NCBI RefSeq assembly: GCF_017591435.1
Contig: NC_059272.1
Coordinates: 6,194,535 to 6,258,534, forward strand
From: Portunus trituberculatus
Taxonomy: Eukaryota > Arthropoda > Malacostraca > Decapoda > Portunidae
Direction of reading: 5' to 3'
Length of the DNA: 64,000 bases
Shown in pieces: positions 1-10,384 of this stretch; position 1 is the stretch's first letter; every line of letters begins with the position of its first letter. The position numbers and the translations under genes were made by a program. The notes below the pieces were generated by a model. The model was given only the letters and a program-made list of their open reading frames with translations. It was not told where the DNA came from and did not search any database.

Positions 1-755
1 GTCGGTTGCAGGAAGCCGGGCTTACAATCAACCTGGCCAAGTCCACCTTCGGGAAGTCTACGGTGGTCTACCTGGGACATGTGGTGGGGAACAGCAAGGT
101 TCGCCCCCAGAGAGCTAACGTGGAGGCCATCCTTGGCTTCCCTGTCCCTACCACCAGGAAAGCTCTCATGAGGTTCTTGGGGATGGCTGGTTTCTACAGA
201 CGATTCTGTAGGAACTTCTCCACCCTAGCCGCGCCCCTGACGGACCTTATCAGCACTTCCGTCCCCTTCCACTGGACCCCGACCTGTGACCAAGCCTTCC
301 AACATTTCAAGGCGTTCCTTTCCTCGGAGCCAGTGGTCTGGACGCCAGATCACTCCCGCCCCTTCCATCTACAAGTGGATGCGAGTGGAGTTGGAGTGGG
401 TGCTGTCCTCCTTCAAGCAGACCCCACAAGTGGCATCCTCCATCCCATCGCCTATCACTCCACCAAGCTGAAGAAACACCAACTCAACTACTCCACCATC
501 GAGAAGGAGGCTCTGGCACTCGTCCTGGCGCTCCAACGTTTTGAGTGCTACCTTCATCCTGGTCCTCAAACTACGAAGGTCTTCACCAATCACAACCCTC
601 TGGCCTTCCTTCACGCCATAAAGAACCGAAACCAACGCATTCTTAGGTGGGCCTTGTTAACTCAACCCTTCAACTTGGAAGTCCACCATATCAAGGGGGT
701 GGACAACATCATCGCCGACGCCTTATCAAGCTCTCCTGTCTCACCTCCTTCATGA
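1..755 (+). CDS. Ty3/Gypsy Pol C-terminal part: end of reverse transcriptase plus RNase H (5' end outside window)
   Basis: This is the last part of a retrotransposon polyprotein that copies element RNA into DNA and degrades the RNA template. The frame is already open at the window edge, so no start can be assigned. The protein opens with the RT segment after the catalytic box (LTINLAKSTF, VYLGHVVG), followed by the connection region (FLGMAGFYRRFCRNFS). Gypsy-type RNase H follows, with QVDASGVGVGAVLL, the IEKEALALVLAL helix, VFTNHNPLAFL and DNIIADALSSS. It ends 31 bp before an LTR with no integrase in between, unlike a canonical Gypsy element. It is nearly identical to the reverse-strand copy at 29103-30332. 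Asn replaces the usual Asp in VFTNHN, where the other copy has VFTDHN, so this copy may be catalytically impaired. Family assignment is confident. Confidence 0.93.
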   Translation, partial: RLQEAGLTINLAKSTFGKSTVVYLGHVVGNSKVRPQRANVEAILGFPVPTTRKALMRFLGMAGFYRRFCRNFSTLAAPLTDLISTSVPFHWTPTCDQAFQHFKAFLSSEPVVWTPDHSRPFHLQVDASGVGVGAVLLQADPTSGILHPIAYHSTKLKKHQLNYSTIEKEALALVLALQRFECYLHPGPQTTKVFTNHNPLAFLHAIKNRNQRILRWALLTQPFNLEVHHIKGVDNIIADALSSSPVSPPS

Positions 756-773
756 GCCCATTATGGAGGTCTT

Positions 774-786
774 AGGGGGGAGGAAA
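774..786 (+). other. Polypurine tract of Gypsy-type element
   Basis: A 13-nt purine run (AGGGGGGAGGAAA) directly abuts the TGTTAC start of the LTR, the expected site of plus-strand DNA priming. The same tract sits at 29072-29084 in the reverse-strand copy. Confidence 0.85.
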
Positions 787-1433
787 TGTTACGGCCCGCC
801 CGTAACATACTCCACTACCATCACTTCCTCTGCTTGTTACCTTGTTCGCCACCTCTCCACCTCCCCTTCCACGTCACCGTCTCGTGAACCTTCCACGCCA
901 CCGTCTCGTGAACCCTCCACGTCAACGTCTCATGAAGCGCCGCTACTGTCCCGAAGTTGGATCCATGCAGCCCCATTCAACTCAACCTGGAAGTGAGGTC
1001 GAGGTCCAAGCCTCAACCAGTGAACACAACACCTCTTGGACTACTGTGGGATCAACCATCACCCAGCACTTCACCACTGCAACACCGCATTAGTATCACT
1101 TCCCCTCGTCCCGTGTTTTTCCACATTGCCTCCATATAGGATTAGTATTATTGTTAGGTATTAAGTTGGGTTCTTTATTGTTGTATTTATTTCTGTGTTA
1201 TATGTATTTGTCAGTTTCATATGTTTCATGTTATATCTATGTGTATGTCAGTTTCATATGTTTCATGTTATATCTATGTGTATGTCAGTTTCATTATTGG
1301 GTTATTAAAATAGCTTTTTAAAGTGCCCCCTTTGCATTTCCTCACCAGTTGAACCTGCAGTGTTTTTTTTTTATTGTTATTGTTCACCGGCTCCCCGATG
1401 TCGATCTTACCCATTTAACTGGTGAACGTAACA
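787..1433 (+). repeat. 3' LTR of Gypsy-type element
   Basis: The LTR is about 647 bp. It opens TGTTAC and closes GTAACA, giving short inverted ends with TG..CA. It follows the polypurine tract and matches the 5' LTR at 34447-35093 on the other strand. It contains reiterated CATATGTTTCATGTTATA-like units in its middle. Its 5' partner lies outside the window, so the target duplication cannot be checked. Confidence 0.88.
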
Positions 1434-1600
1434 GGACATTTTTTATTCCCTTCTCAGAAGGGGAGGGGATGAGACAGATGAGTTATCAAAGTCTACCCTG
1501 TCTATTTTGTGGGTTTTTTTTATTAGTAATGTAGCTAAATTTTGCCTGATTATTGGTTGGTTACGTTTATTTTATCTTATTTTATTTATTTTGTTTATTT

Positions 1601-1657
1601 ATTTATTTATTTATTTATTTTTTTTTTTTTTTTTTCATATTGTTTTGTATTTTACAG
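1601..1657 (+). other. Polypyrimidine tract and 3' splice site
   Basis: A long T-rich run ends in TTTTGTATTTTACAG at 1657. It lies directly before an open, compositionally biased exon, as expected for an intron acceptor. Confidence 0.6.
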
Positions 1658-2008
1658 CATGTGAGGAAGGAAATGATGTGGGTGGTGGAGAGGAAGAAGA
1701 GGAGGCAGAGGGAGAGGAAGAGATTCAGGAAGAAGTTACAGAAACACAAGTAGAAACAGAGGAAGAGCGTGATGTACCTGTTGCTGCCAAGGAACCAGAA
1801 CCGCCACAACAGGAACCTGAGGTGGCTAAGAAGAAGTCTGAGTCTCCTATTAAGAAAACAGTATCGCCTCAAAAGGAGCCAGGGTCTTCACCTAAGAAAC
1901 CAGAACCAGAACCTTCAAGAAATGCACCACAGCCAGAACCAGAGGTCAAGACAGAACCTGAAGACTCCGCCAAGCTTGGCTATGAAGATGCTCCGATGGA
2001 AGAATTGG
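1658..2008 (+). CDS. Internal exon of a probable host gene: Glu/Pro-rich acidic segment
   Basis: This is the only segment that looks like a host protein-coding exon. An acceptor (TTTTACAG) precedes it and a strong donor (GTGAGT at 2009-2014) follows. The length is 351 nt, an exact multiple of three, and both ends are phase 1, so the exon could be skipped without breaking the frame. The peptide begins EEGNDVGGGEEEEEAEGEEE, an acidic run. It continues with Pro/Glu/Lys-rich repeats (KEPEPPQQEPE, KSESPIKK, SPQKEPGSSPKKPE) and ends YEDAPMEELG. Such low-complexity acidic and SP-rich stretches are common in nuclear or chromatin-associated proteins, but I do not recognise the gene. No neighbouring exon is visible; flanking sequence is mobile elements and AT-rich intron-like DNA. 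A non-coding or retrocopy origin is less likely, because both splice sites and the frame agree. Confidence 0.6.
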
Positions 2009-2124
2009 GTGAGTTCTTTTGCATATTATTTACTTTGGTTGCAGTTAAATATTGTGTATGCAATGGTTAGTAAACTTAAGGGAACATTTATGAAATTTGA
2101 AATGTGGGCCTAATTTCTCAAATT

Positions 2125-2338
2125 TTAACCCCTTCAATACCATGATGCGTTTTCATATTCATTCTGGTTTCTATTTGTTGATTTTATACAGCTTCAGAAA
2201 CTTATGTGGGGGATTAAAAATAGTGAAGACTGTGGCTATTAACCTTCTAACCTCCATAAACCCTTCCTAATGTCAATAAAATGGTCTAATTGTACAAAAA
2301 CCTCAGGTAAAAATGTGTCCTAGTACTGAGGGGGTTAA
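2125..2338. mobile_element. piggyBac-type MITE with TTAA target duplication
   Basis: A 206-bp non-coding element (2129-2334) is bracketed by TTAA on both sides. Its ends are imperfect inverted repeats: CCCCTTCAATACCATGA on the left and, read on the other strand, CCCCCTCAGTACTAGGA on the right. TTAA duplication and CCC-starting ends are hallmarks of piggyBac elements. It has no transposase, so mobility would depend on a partner element. Confidence 0.75.
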
Positions 2339-2849
2339 TGTAACGAATAATATTAACATACTGGAAGTCCTTGGTTTGTGTCAGTATTGGCCTATGCCAC
2401 TTTGTAGTTAGAATCATTCCACCTTGGCAGTTGTTACATTTGGATGTAACTTATGGGTGTGCACTTACCTATATCTAGAAGTTATGTAGGTAGCTAGATA
2501 TGATTCTTACCAAGATGATACTTATGGCTAAAGAAGAAAATGAGATTATCCAGAACATTTTGCATTTATTGACGTTTTTGATATTCATTGTTAGAGGCTG
2601 TGGGGGTCGTTTAAAAAATGCAACCCTGAGTTTGACTTATTGTTATGCAAGTGCAAAACTCAGCGAAAAAAAGGAACTTTCAAAAATATTTTATATGGAG
2701 GTTATAAAGGAAGCATTAAGCTTTGGTAAATTCTATTTAAGTTTTTCCTACATAAAATAATAAATGCCATCGCAGTCATTGCAAAAATTTTGTTGTCATT
2801 ACACTGCAGTTTCTTTAAGAAATGGAGCAAAAATAATGGCAATACTTAA

Positions 2850-2947
<98 letters not shown>

Positions 2948-3127
2948 TACAGGTTGAACCTCCCAAATCCGGAAACCACCGGACCTTAGACTTGCCAAAC
3001 CATGGAAAATTCCAAACTATAGGTGGTCCCCAAAACACCCTCTATATACTTACCCTGCTTTATACAAGTGTAGCTGTAACATTGTTTTGATATATGATAG
3101 TTGTACATGAAAATATACAAGCAGAAG
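2339..3127. other. AT-rich non-coding interval
   Basis: I see no gene here. It contains a (TA)n array at 2859-2948. Immediately after that, from 2949, is a short piece starting CAGGTTGAACCTCCCAAATC, which resembles the terminus of a pogo/Tigger-type element. Confidence 0.5.
2859..2948. repeat. (TA)n microsatellite
   Basis: About 90 bp of almost perfect TA dinucleotide repeat, preceded by a short GT run. Confidence 0.97.
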
Positions 3128-3129
3128 TA

Positions 3130-4453
3130 CAGTAATACTCCGCTTAACGAATGTTCGTTTAACGAATTTCCGGTTTAACGTACTATATAAAGTTAGACCC
3201 AAAGTCGGCATAACGTACAACCACATCCGTTTTAGCGAATTTTCTGGGTTTGAATTTGCCGGGTGAGGGACCGAACGCTGCAGCTCCGCTGTGATTGTCT
3301 GGCTCCCCACCTCTGTCTCTAGCGCTCCTGGAGCTGGATCCAAGATTCTTCAACAATGTCAGAGCAACCTCTTGCAGCAAAATGGCATCCATGAACGTTT
3401 GGAGGAATGGTGACAAGGTTGCTATCAGGTTGCTCTGAGGTTGCTGGGAACACCACCTCTGGAGGTGATGTTACTGTCTTATATATGCATTTATGTTTAC
3501 AAAACAACATTTCTATTAGCTTTTTACAAACCTTGCCCCCAAGAAAGGATTGTTTTGTAATGCATAAAGTGAAATCTTACATGGAATACCAAAAAATAAA
3601 GCAGAGAGGAGATGAGCCACAGACGAAGTGGGAGACTCGCGGCGACTCGGTTGCTTCTTCTTCTTGTGACCCTCTTAGCCTGCGTGTTGTCTTTCCCCAT
3701 GATATTTGTTTCCACTCCTCTATTGCCTGCTATAATGGATATCATATCTTAGTATTCTTATACGCTCATGCCATGAGGATAACCTCGACTCCGTGGCAGT
3801 GAGTGATAGTGAATTATTAATGAAATACCACGGTATTTCATTAATAATTCACTATCACTCACTGCCACGGAGTCGTGGTTATCCTCATGGCATGAGCGTA
3901 TATGAATACTAAGATATGATATCCATTATAGCAGGCAATAGAGGAGTGGAAACAAATATCATGGGGAAAGACAACACGCAGGCTAAGAGGGTCACAAGAA
4001 GAAGAAGAAGAAGAAGCGGCCGAGTCGCCGCGTCTCCCGCTTCGTCTGTGGCTCATCTCCTCTCTGCTTTATTTTTTGGTATTCCATTAAGATTTCACTT
4101 TATGCATTACAAAGGAATCCTTTCTTGGGGGCAAGGTTTCTAAAAAGCTAATAGAAATGTTGTTTTGTGAATATAAATGCGAGAATGTGAGAGAATTTGT
4201 ACGTAGCTCCTCTAACTTCCAATGACTCATATGACATCATAAAAGTAGTGGTAAAACAGTGGCCCAATATGCTGCCAAACGTATATATAATTTTTTTTTT
4301 TTTAAACCCATGTGGTATGTTGGGGACCTGCCCAGAATGCATCCCCCCCTATTTCCATTATTTCCTATGGGAAAATTACGTCCGCTTAACAAATTTTTGC
4401 TCTACGAACAACTTTGACACCCCCTATCCTGTTCGTTAAGCGGAGTATTACTG
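3130..4453. mobile_element. Tigger-type MITE, copy 1
   Basis: A 1324-bp non-coding element is flanked by TA dinucleotides (3128-3129 and 4454-4455). Its terminal inverted repeats read CAGTAATACTCCGCTTAACG inward from both sides. CAGT-starting ends and a TA duplication are typical of pogo/Tigger members of the Tc1/mariner superfamily. The interior is dominated by one long palindrome. Related copies lie at 55848-58609 and 58821-60283. No transposase is encoded. Confidence 0.8.
3483..4178. repeat. Long palindrome inside the Tigger-type MITE
   Basis: Two arms of about 340 bp are reverse complements meeting at 3830/3831 (ATACCACGGTAT, one mismatch at the axis). Both arms contain matching landmarks such as the GGGGCAAGG/CCTTGCCCC block and the AAATAAAGCAGAG block. 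An RNA copy would fold into a very long hairpin. Confidence 0.88.
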
Positions 4454-4455
4454 TA

Positions 4456-5534
4456 TATAGTGTCAAGGCTTTCACTCACGATCGGTTTGCTCCCAAAGAC
4501 GAGATTATGTTACCCCTGTCTCAGGAGTTTTAAGGGTCTGGATATTAAGAGAAAATCTCACCCTCCCCAGCCGTCCGTGGCCTCTACTCACTGCACAACA
4601 CTATTATAACTCTGCTTACCTCCAACAGTCTCCCAAGGCTTCACTCTGGTGTTATGATCAGTTATATGAATAATTGGAATAATTCAAAAGCAAGACATAA
4701 ATAAACATAGGTATATTACATAAAAAAAATATAGGCAATGCATGAAATAATACAAAAATAAAATATCAATGGTACACATATAAATCATGGAAAAATATTA
4801 ATTTCATAAGAATTAACCCAAGGGACGACACTACTCCAGATCAGTGGTCCCCACAAATCTCAATTGAGATAAGATCCAAGGCCACAGCTGGACACATGGA
4901 TTGCAATCAATCAATACTCTCAAAATTAATCTGTAACTCCACACATCAAGAAATGCCGTAGCAACATCCCATCTACACTCTTAATTCAACACAGTATGAG
5001 GAAAAACAAAATATCCCCAAAATCACGCTCCACCTCACACCTCACCCGTGCTCTCCCTCAGTTGACGCCACAACCTCCTAAAGACTAGTCACCAACAAGG
5101 AAACACCACACAACCCATGAAAAGTCTCCAAGATCCACTTATAGTCACCACTCCCACTATGCGGTCCTTCCCACTCAAGAGCCACTCCACATCACCACTT
5201 GTTTTCACCACAGCTGGTCTTGCCAGACCTTATAAACACCACAAAAATCTCCTAGATAACACCACCAACCTTTAGGACCGGAGCACAAATAACCAACACA
5301 CTTTATACCCACGACATCACCACAAAATTTCTCCAACACCACCAAAACACATCCATCTCAGGAGGCGCCTGCTGAAGAAGAGATAAATAAAAAGGGCGCG
5401 GGCTCTCACAATGCAACGGGGACAAAAAAAACGCATAGCCTTGCACAAAGACATTACTCCTTATTCTACATTTAAATTCACTCATCATAAACAAATAATA
5501 ATAATAATATATATAGACAATAAAATAAAGAAAA
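4456..5534. other. Non-coding interval, origin unknown
   Basis: About 1 kb with no convincing frame. It is A/C-rich on the plus strand and may be the interior of an unrecognised element. I see no terminal repeats or RNA genes. Confidence 0.4.
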
Positions 5535-5954
5535 TCAAGACACAAACCATAACAATAGAAAAACATGTAAATTAAGTTCAGCATGGAAAATTTTTGCCTG
5601 CGCCATTATCATCTCGCCGGACACAGGGACGTTACCAGCGCACCGAAGCTTAAACCATTGTATGAGAGCACTATCTAAATCACTGCTTTTACCCTCCTTA
5701 AGTGTTCTACGAACCTCCATGTTGTTTATGCTCTCACACTCACTGTAAAACTTGAGAAGTTGATTCTTCTGCTTTTTTATATCATAGACAGTTAATGAGC
5801 CAATGTTGTACTGTTGGCATAGGCTCCGCACTGAAACACCCTTATCTAGCTTCCTCAATAGGTCCACTTTCTGTTGCACTGATATTGTCATATGTTTGCG
5901 CTTTTTGGGGGGTTCACACACAACACTATTACTTCCTGGTCGCTTGGAAGCCAT
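5535..5954 (-). pseudogene. Tigger/pogo transposase N-terminal fragment (CENP-B type HTH)
   Basis: This encodes the first ~125 residues of a transposase; the start is MASKRPGSNSVV. Residues 20-65 form the CENP-B N-terminal helix-turn-helix that binds the transposon ends (ISVQQKVDLLRKLDKGVSVR, then LCQQYNIGSLTVYDIKKQK). Residues 85-125 are the start of the second, CENPB-type DNA-binding helix (LDSALIQWFKLRCAG, GEMIMAQAKIFHAEL). The family protein is normally 450-600 residues with a DDE nuclease domain; here the homology stops after FHAEL (about 5577) and runs into unrelated AT-rich DNA, so no catalytic domain is present. It cannot transpose by itself. It is not contiguous with the nearby Tigger-type MITE, whose ends differ. 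Confidence 0.82.
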
Positions 5955-6790
5955 GTTTAGGGGAAAATATTACAGAAAAAAATGTTTATACACCTGGAGG
6001 GGTGGTGCTTGCAATGAGCGGCAGCGTGGTACTGATCCAAATTTGACCCAGAATGCCCGGGCTCCAAAACACAATACAGCGCCGCTGCGTCCTAGCGGCT
6101 GTCCGGCAAATTATTCCGGCCAATGGGGAGTTTTCAGAACTAGTGGTTGCCACCAGGTGGCAGCACCAGGGTTGTCCCCTTGTCGCTCATAAGAGCAATA
6201 TCAGATATACCTACACTGTCATTCTACGTACATAAAGATGCAATGAGCTTATATAACATATTTTTCTACATAATTCCTTCAAAGCAGTATCACATGTAAA
6301 ACCAAACTCTATTCATGAACAAATGTACAGAAGTTGATTTTCTAGTGAATCGGCAGTTTAAATTTATTTGGTCATCTCAGATTTCCAAAACAGCACACCC
6401 TTGATCGGAAATGTAATAATCCAGACGACAGGAGACATAAGGATAACGTGTCTGAGCTAGTTAAAAGTCCAAAATTACATAGATCTACTTCCTAGTACAT
6501 GAAAACAGCAATATGAATTAAAATATGAAAAAAATTAACATTTTTTTTTATTTGCCATTCTAAATACTAGAAGTGTATTTAAAGTAAACACAACACTCAC
6601 TGTGTCACTGCCTTCACCACTCACACCACAGTGAGTTACCATCTTCCTCTAAGCTTTTCCACTTTATCAAAAATAATCCCACAATATAAAAGTAAACACT
6701 AGTAAAAAAAAATAAACGCAGGACGCCAATGTCTTCACCCCTCACAAGCACTTGCCATCGCTGCCCACTCTCTGGCGTGCAGTTTGAAAT

Positions 6791-6792
<2 letters not shown>
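5955..6792. other. Non-coding interval upstream of the Tigger fragment
   Basis: The first ~270 bp (to about 6230) are GC-richer and may be the 5' untranslated region of the Tigger element. The rest is AT-rich with no recognisable feature. Confidence 0.4.

Positions 6793-6859
<67 letters not shown>
6793..6859. repeat. (TA)n microsatellite
   Basis: About 67 bp of perfect TA repeat. Confidence 0.97.
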
Positions 6860-6863
<4 letters not shown>

Positions 6864-8195
6864 TGTGAGGGGCACTGCATTATTTCCCCTTTAATTTATT
6901 ATTTTGTGTTGTATGATGGCCCCCAGCACAGCCTCTCGCTGTTCCGCTGTGTAGCCACCCTCCCCATCTCTGTTCCCGCCATCTCGCTGGGCCTGGCAGG
7001 CATCGCGTCAGTACTTAGTCAGTCTTTAGTGGAGGTGGACACGTGCACTCTTGGGGTCCTGGCACAGTGTTGAGACTCGTGTTGCTAGGCTGTTCTGGGT
7101 GCTCAACAGTCTCGGTCTGGGAGTTGTGCCCTCCTTTTGGAGTAGCTAGTTTGCTGCTGGTTTGGCCGTGACGGTGTGGAGCAATGGTTTGTTGTTCCAG
7201 GGGAAAGTGTAGCTGGTTTGGCTGTATTTCCCATGTTTTTGCGTTTGTCCCTCTTGTTGGGTGGCGACGCAGAGGGACGCAGTATTGTCTCGTCCCGATT
7301 GTTGTTTTTTAGGTGGCCGTGGTCACCAGTAGGGTTTGGTGGGCGGCTGTGTGCCACCATCATCATTTTGTGTAGTTTCTGTAGTATATTGTTTATAGTG
7401 GCCGTAGCCACATACACTGGTTGTCTGGTGGGAAGCTTCATGCTGTCTCCCAGTCAGTGTGCAGTCATCGTCTGCACGACCTTTCAGCTACGCGTATCTT
7501 GACTCCCTGCGTGGCTGGTTGTCACCCGGATTTGGTAGCTGGGCTTGTGTATACCACCGGATGTGGAATATGCATCGTGTCGTGTAGTACGCCGTAGGCA
7601 CGTGGAGTTAGTCTTGACAGGTGCTGGCAAGCATCTGTTGCATTTAATAATATAGTAATATACACCACGCGTCTTGTCCCATTCTGTGGGCACTTACAGC
7701 CTGGGTACAAGACGTGTGGAGAGGCATTAATACTCCCGTAGAAAAGTGGGTGGAATTGTCCTTTTGGGCGGTTTCTCTGCGGAGTATAAAGGCTTCGCCC
7801 GTAACACATAACTTATACACTATCTATAATTTCTACTTGGTTTGCAGTCAGGAGGAGAAGGAGTTGCTAAGGAGATTCCATAGCAGTGGGGGAAGTTATA
7901 CACTGCTGGCGACCTCTATTTCTGTAGTATTATTTGTCTACTACTAGGGGCTGGATGTGCAAGGCTCAGGGAAGAGATTGGTACATGCTGGCGTCATTAC
8001 CAAATCCTCATTAGGCACAAGTGATAGCTGAGTGTCTTGTAGCCTCGCTGGGCTGTTGTGACGCTGTGGAGGACGGCAGTCTGGTATGACCTTGCACACT
8101 TTCAGCAGAAAGAACCTGAGTGGTACGACTACTGTGGAATATAGTGTTGGGGATCCTGTAGAGCTTCATAATCCCCGGTGAGCAGACATAACCAT

Positions 8196-8201
<6 letters not shown>
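6860..8201. other. GC-richer non-coding interval, unidentified
   Basis: This stretch differs in composition from its flanks (G/T-rich on the plus strand) and has no long frame with family features. It holds a TATAAA box at 7785-7790 in a GC-rich setting. About 55 bp further on, a pyrimidine-rich TTTCTACTTGGTTTGCAG resembles a splice acceptor. It could be regulatory or LTR-like sequence of an unrecognised element, or a promoter/5' exon region. I cannot decide. Confidence 0.35.

Positions 8202-8268
<67 letters not shown>
8202..8268. repeat. (TA)n microsatellite
   Basis: About 67 bp of TA repeat, followed by GATA and then TATACACACGCACACA. Confidence 0.97.
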
Positions 8269-8270
<2 letters not shown>

Positions 8271-8394
8271 TAGATATGTATATATACACACGCACACAGT
8301 TATAGTGGAAAGTTTGGGCGCAAGACGTAAACAACTGTGACCTTTAAATACAGTAGACATTTAAAGGTACATGACATAGCTTATTTGCCAGCGA

Positions 8395-9340
8395 TTTTTC
8401 TTAAAGCTTGATGACCTCCAAACATGCTGGGATGCTTCTTGCCAGTTTTTCTATATAATTGGGAATAATATTATTCCAAATATCTTTTATTTCTATTTTT
8501 AGCTTTGCTGCAGTCAAATTGTCACGATCCTGAAGCTGTTCTTTAATAAGCCACACGTGCTCTATGGGATTCAGGACTGGTGAATTCCCAGGCCATTTTA
8601 TGAAGTATTTTATACCACAGTCCTCTAATCACTGGGTAGTAGAGCGAGCTGCGTTACTCTTTTCAAAACTTTCAAGCAGATTACCACATAATAACTGGAA
8701 ATTACTATGGTAACTTATAGTCTCATTTTTTTCAAGAAGCAATAAAGTGCCAACTCCACCGAATGCAAAGCAATCCCACACCATAACACTTGGAGCATGC
8801 TTTACCACTTTAGGTGTATAGTGTGGGTCATTGGGATCAGACCTGGACGCCTCACATGCTTGGATCTGCAGCCCAATGACACCACAAACGATGACTCGTC
8901 ACTCGACAAGACTTGGTTCCAGTCTTCTAGGGTCCAATCCCTATATTTCTTACAAAAAGCTATGCTGTCATGCGTGTTTTTGACATTTAACAAGGGAAGA
9001 ACTTTGGCACAATAACTACAATATTTTAAATGTTTGAGTAAATGATCAGAAATACATCTTATAGACATAACCTGAAGCAGTAAAGGAGTACTTTCTTCAG
9101 TTTTCTAGCTGTGAGTGTTGGATTTTTATCCAACTCTCTCCTAATGACTTTAGAAGTACAATTTGATATCTTCCTTGGCTGACCAGAGCGAGGCTTATGG
9201 GTAGGAATGCCGTCACCATAACTGTGTCTCTTCCCAGCTCTTTACCACATACCACTTTAGAGATATTGAGGCAATGTGTGGATGGTGCCATTCCCTCCCC
9301 TGCAATGGCGAGGCAAAACATTCTAGATTTTGACCATATC
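8395..9340 (-). pseudogene. Tc1-like transposase relic
   Basis: This is a decayed DDE transposase of the Tc1/mariner superfamily, which cuts and pastes its element at TA sites. Reading right to left, the C-terminal half of the N-domain is scattered over frames around 9070-9340. DWTLEDWNQVLSSDESSF around 8900-8935 carries the first catalytic Asp. A WDCFAFGGVGTL block follows, and the KWPGNSPVLNPIEHVW block near 8580 carries the catalytic Glu. The second Asp region reads KSNAARSTTQ-stop, so that Asp is lost and a stop follows. The usual length is about 340 residues; here frameshifts and stops break it into at least three pieces. No terminal inverted repeats were identified. Confidence 0.8.
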
Positions 9341-10177
9341 CTTGCTGGATATCTGACAGATTGAGTGATCTCAAAAGTGACAGAGACTGGCCTAGTATTG
9401 ACAAAGACCAAAACAGAGAAGAGAGCAAGTCAAGTGATGGTTATGAGACTATTGTTGATCCACTTTTGCGGCGACAAAGGAAACAGACGTGCAGACGAGG
9501 CGGCTGGCATGAGGTGGAGCTGATGCACCTCACCCTTCATGTCTTGTGACCGGTTTCTTCAATTATTGAAAGGTTGATTGATAGATTGGAAGTGTTGTAA
9601 TGAAAGTAGGCCAGAAAAATATCACAGAAATAAAAAGTAGTGCGTGTGTTGGTTGACAATACATAAGTTTGGCAGTCTGCACATGTGGCGAGCTGGCGTG
9701 TTGATGGGTTGGCGAGTGGCCACCATGTACACAAAATGTGTTTTGTATGCGTGATCATTTATTATCAATTCTTTTGTATGTGGTTTTATATGGAAACTTT
9801 GTCTAATTGCAAACCAATTTTGTATTAAAAATTCTCATGGAAATATTTCAGTAAAAGAATAAAATTATTATGTTGAGAAGTATCATGCGCCTGGCAGCAC
9901 AGTCACGGGTCTGGTGCTGTGTTCTGATGTAACCTCTTACTGAGGTGTTTACATTCACCACCACAAAACATGGATTATCCAGTATGGAATGAACATACAA
10001 TTCACTTAAAATGATCAAGCCCAAAACAGTAAGATTTGCAGCACAGGGGGGTGGGCCTATCAATAAGACACCCTCAATGAAAGGGTTAATTCAGCTCTTT
10101 ATTTATTTATTTATTTATTCATTTTATTTATTTATTTTTTTTTTTTTTTTGCCAAAACTGGGTGTGCATTATGAGTT

Positions 10178-10261
<84 letters not shown>

Positions 10262-10384
10262 ATGGGTTTTGAAATCTGGAAGAAAATAGTTGAAAAATAA
10301 AGTGTTGGAGTGAAACTGGATCATTACCATTGTCTGTTATATAGGACCATGAGAGAGGTGCCAGCTATGGTGTGCCATGCCATG
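9341..10384. other. AT-rich non-coding interval
   Basis: No gene seen. It contains an ATTT-rich tract at 10095-10150 and a (TA)n array at 10186-10257, then the sequence flanking the 3' end of LINE A. Confidence 0.5.
10186..10257. repeat. (TA)n microsatellite
   Basis: About 72 bp of TA repeat. Confidence 0.97.

Noticed and set aside
2764..3090. Protein frames made of Ile-Tyr repeats (also at 6614, 23484, 56803, 57285 and 60666)
   Set aside because: They are translations of TA microsatellites with no coding signal outside the array.
7176..7502. A host gene of about 108 codons
   Set aside because: No recognisable domain, no splice context and an equally long frame on the other strand; composition alone does not support coding.
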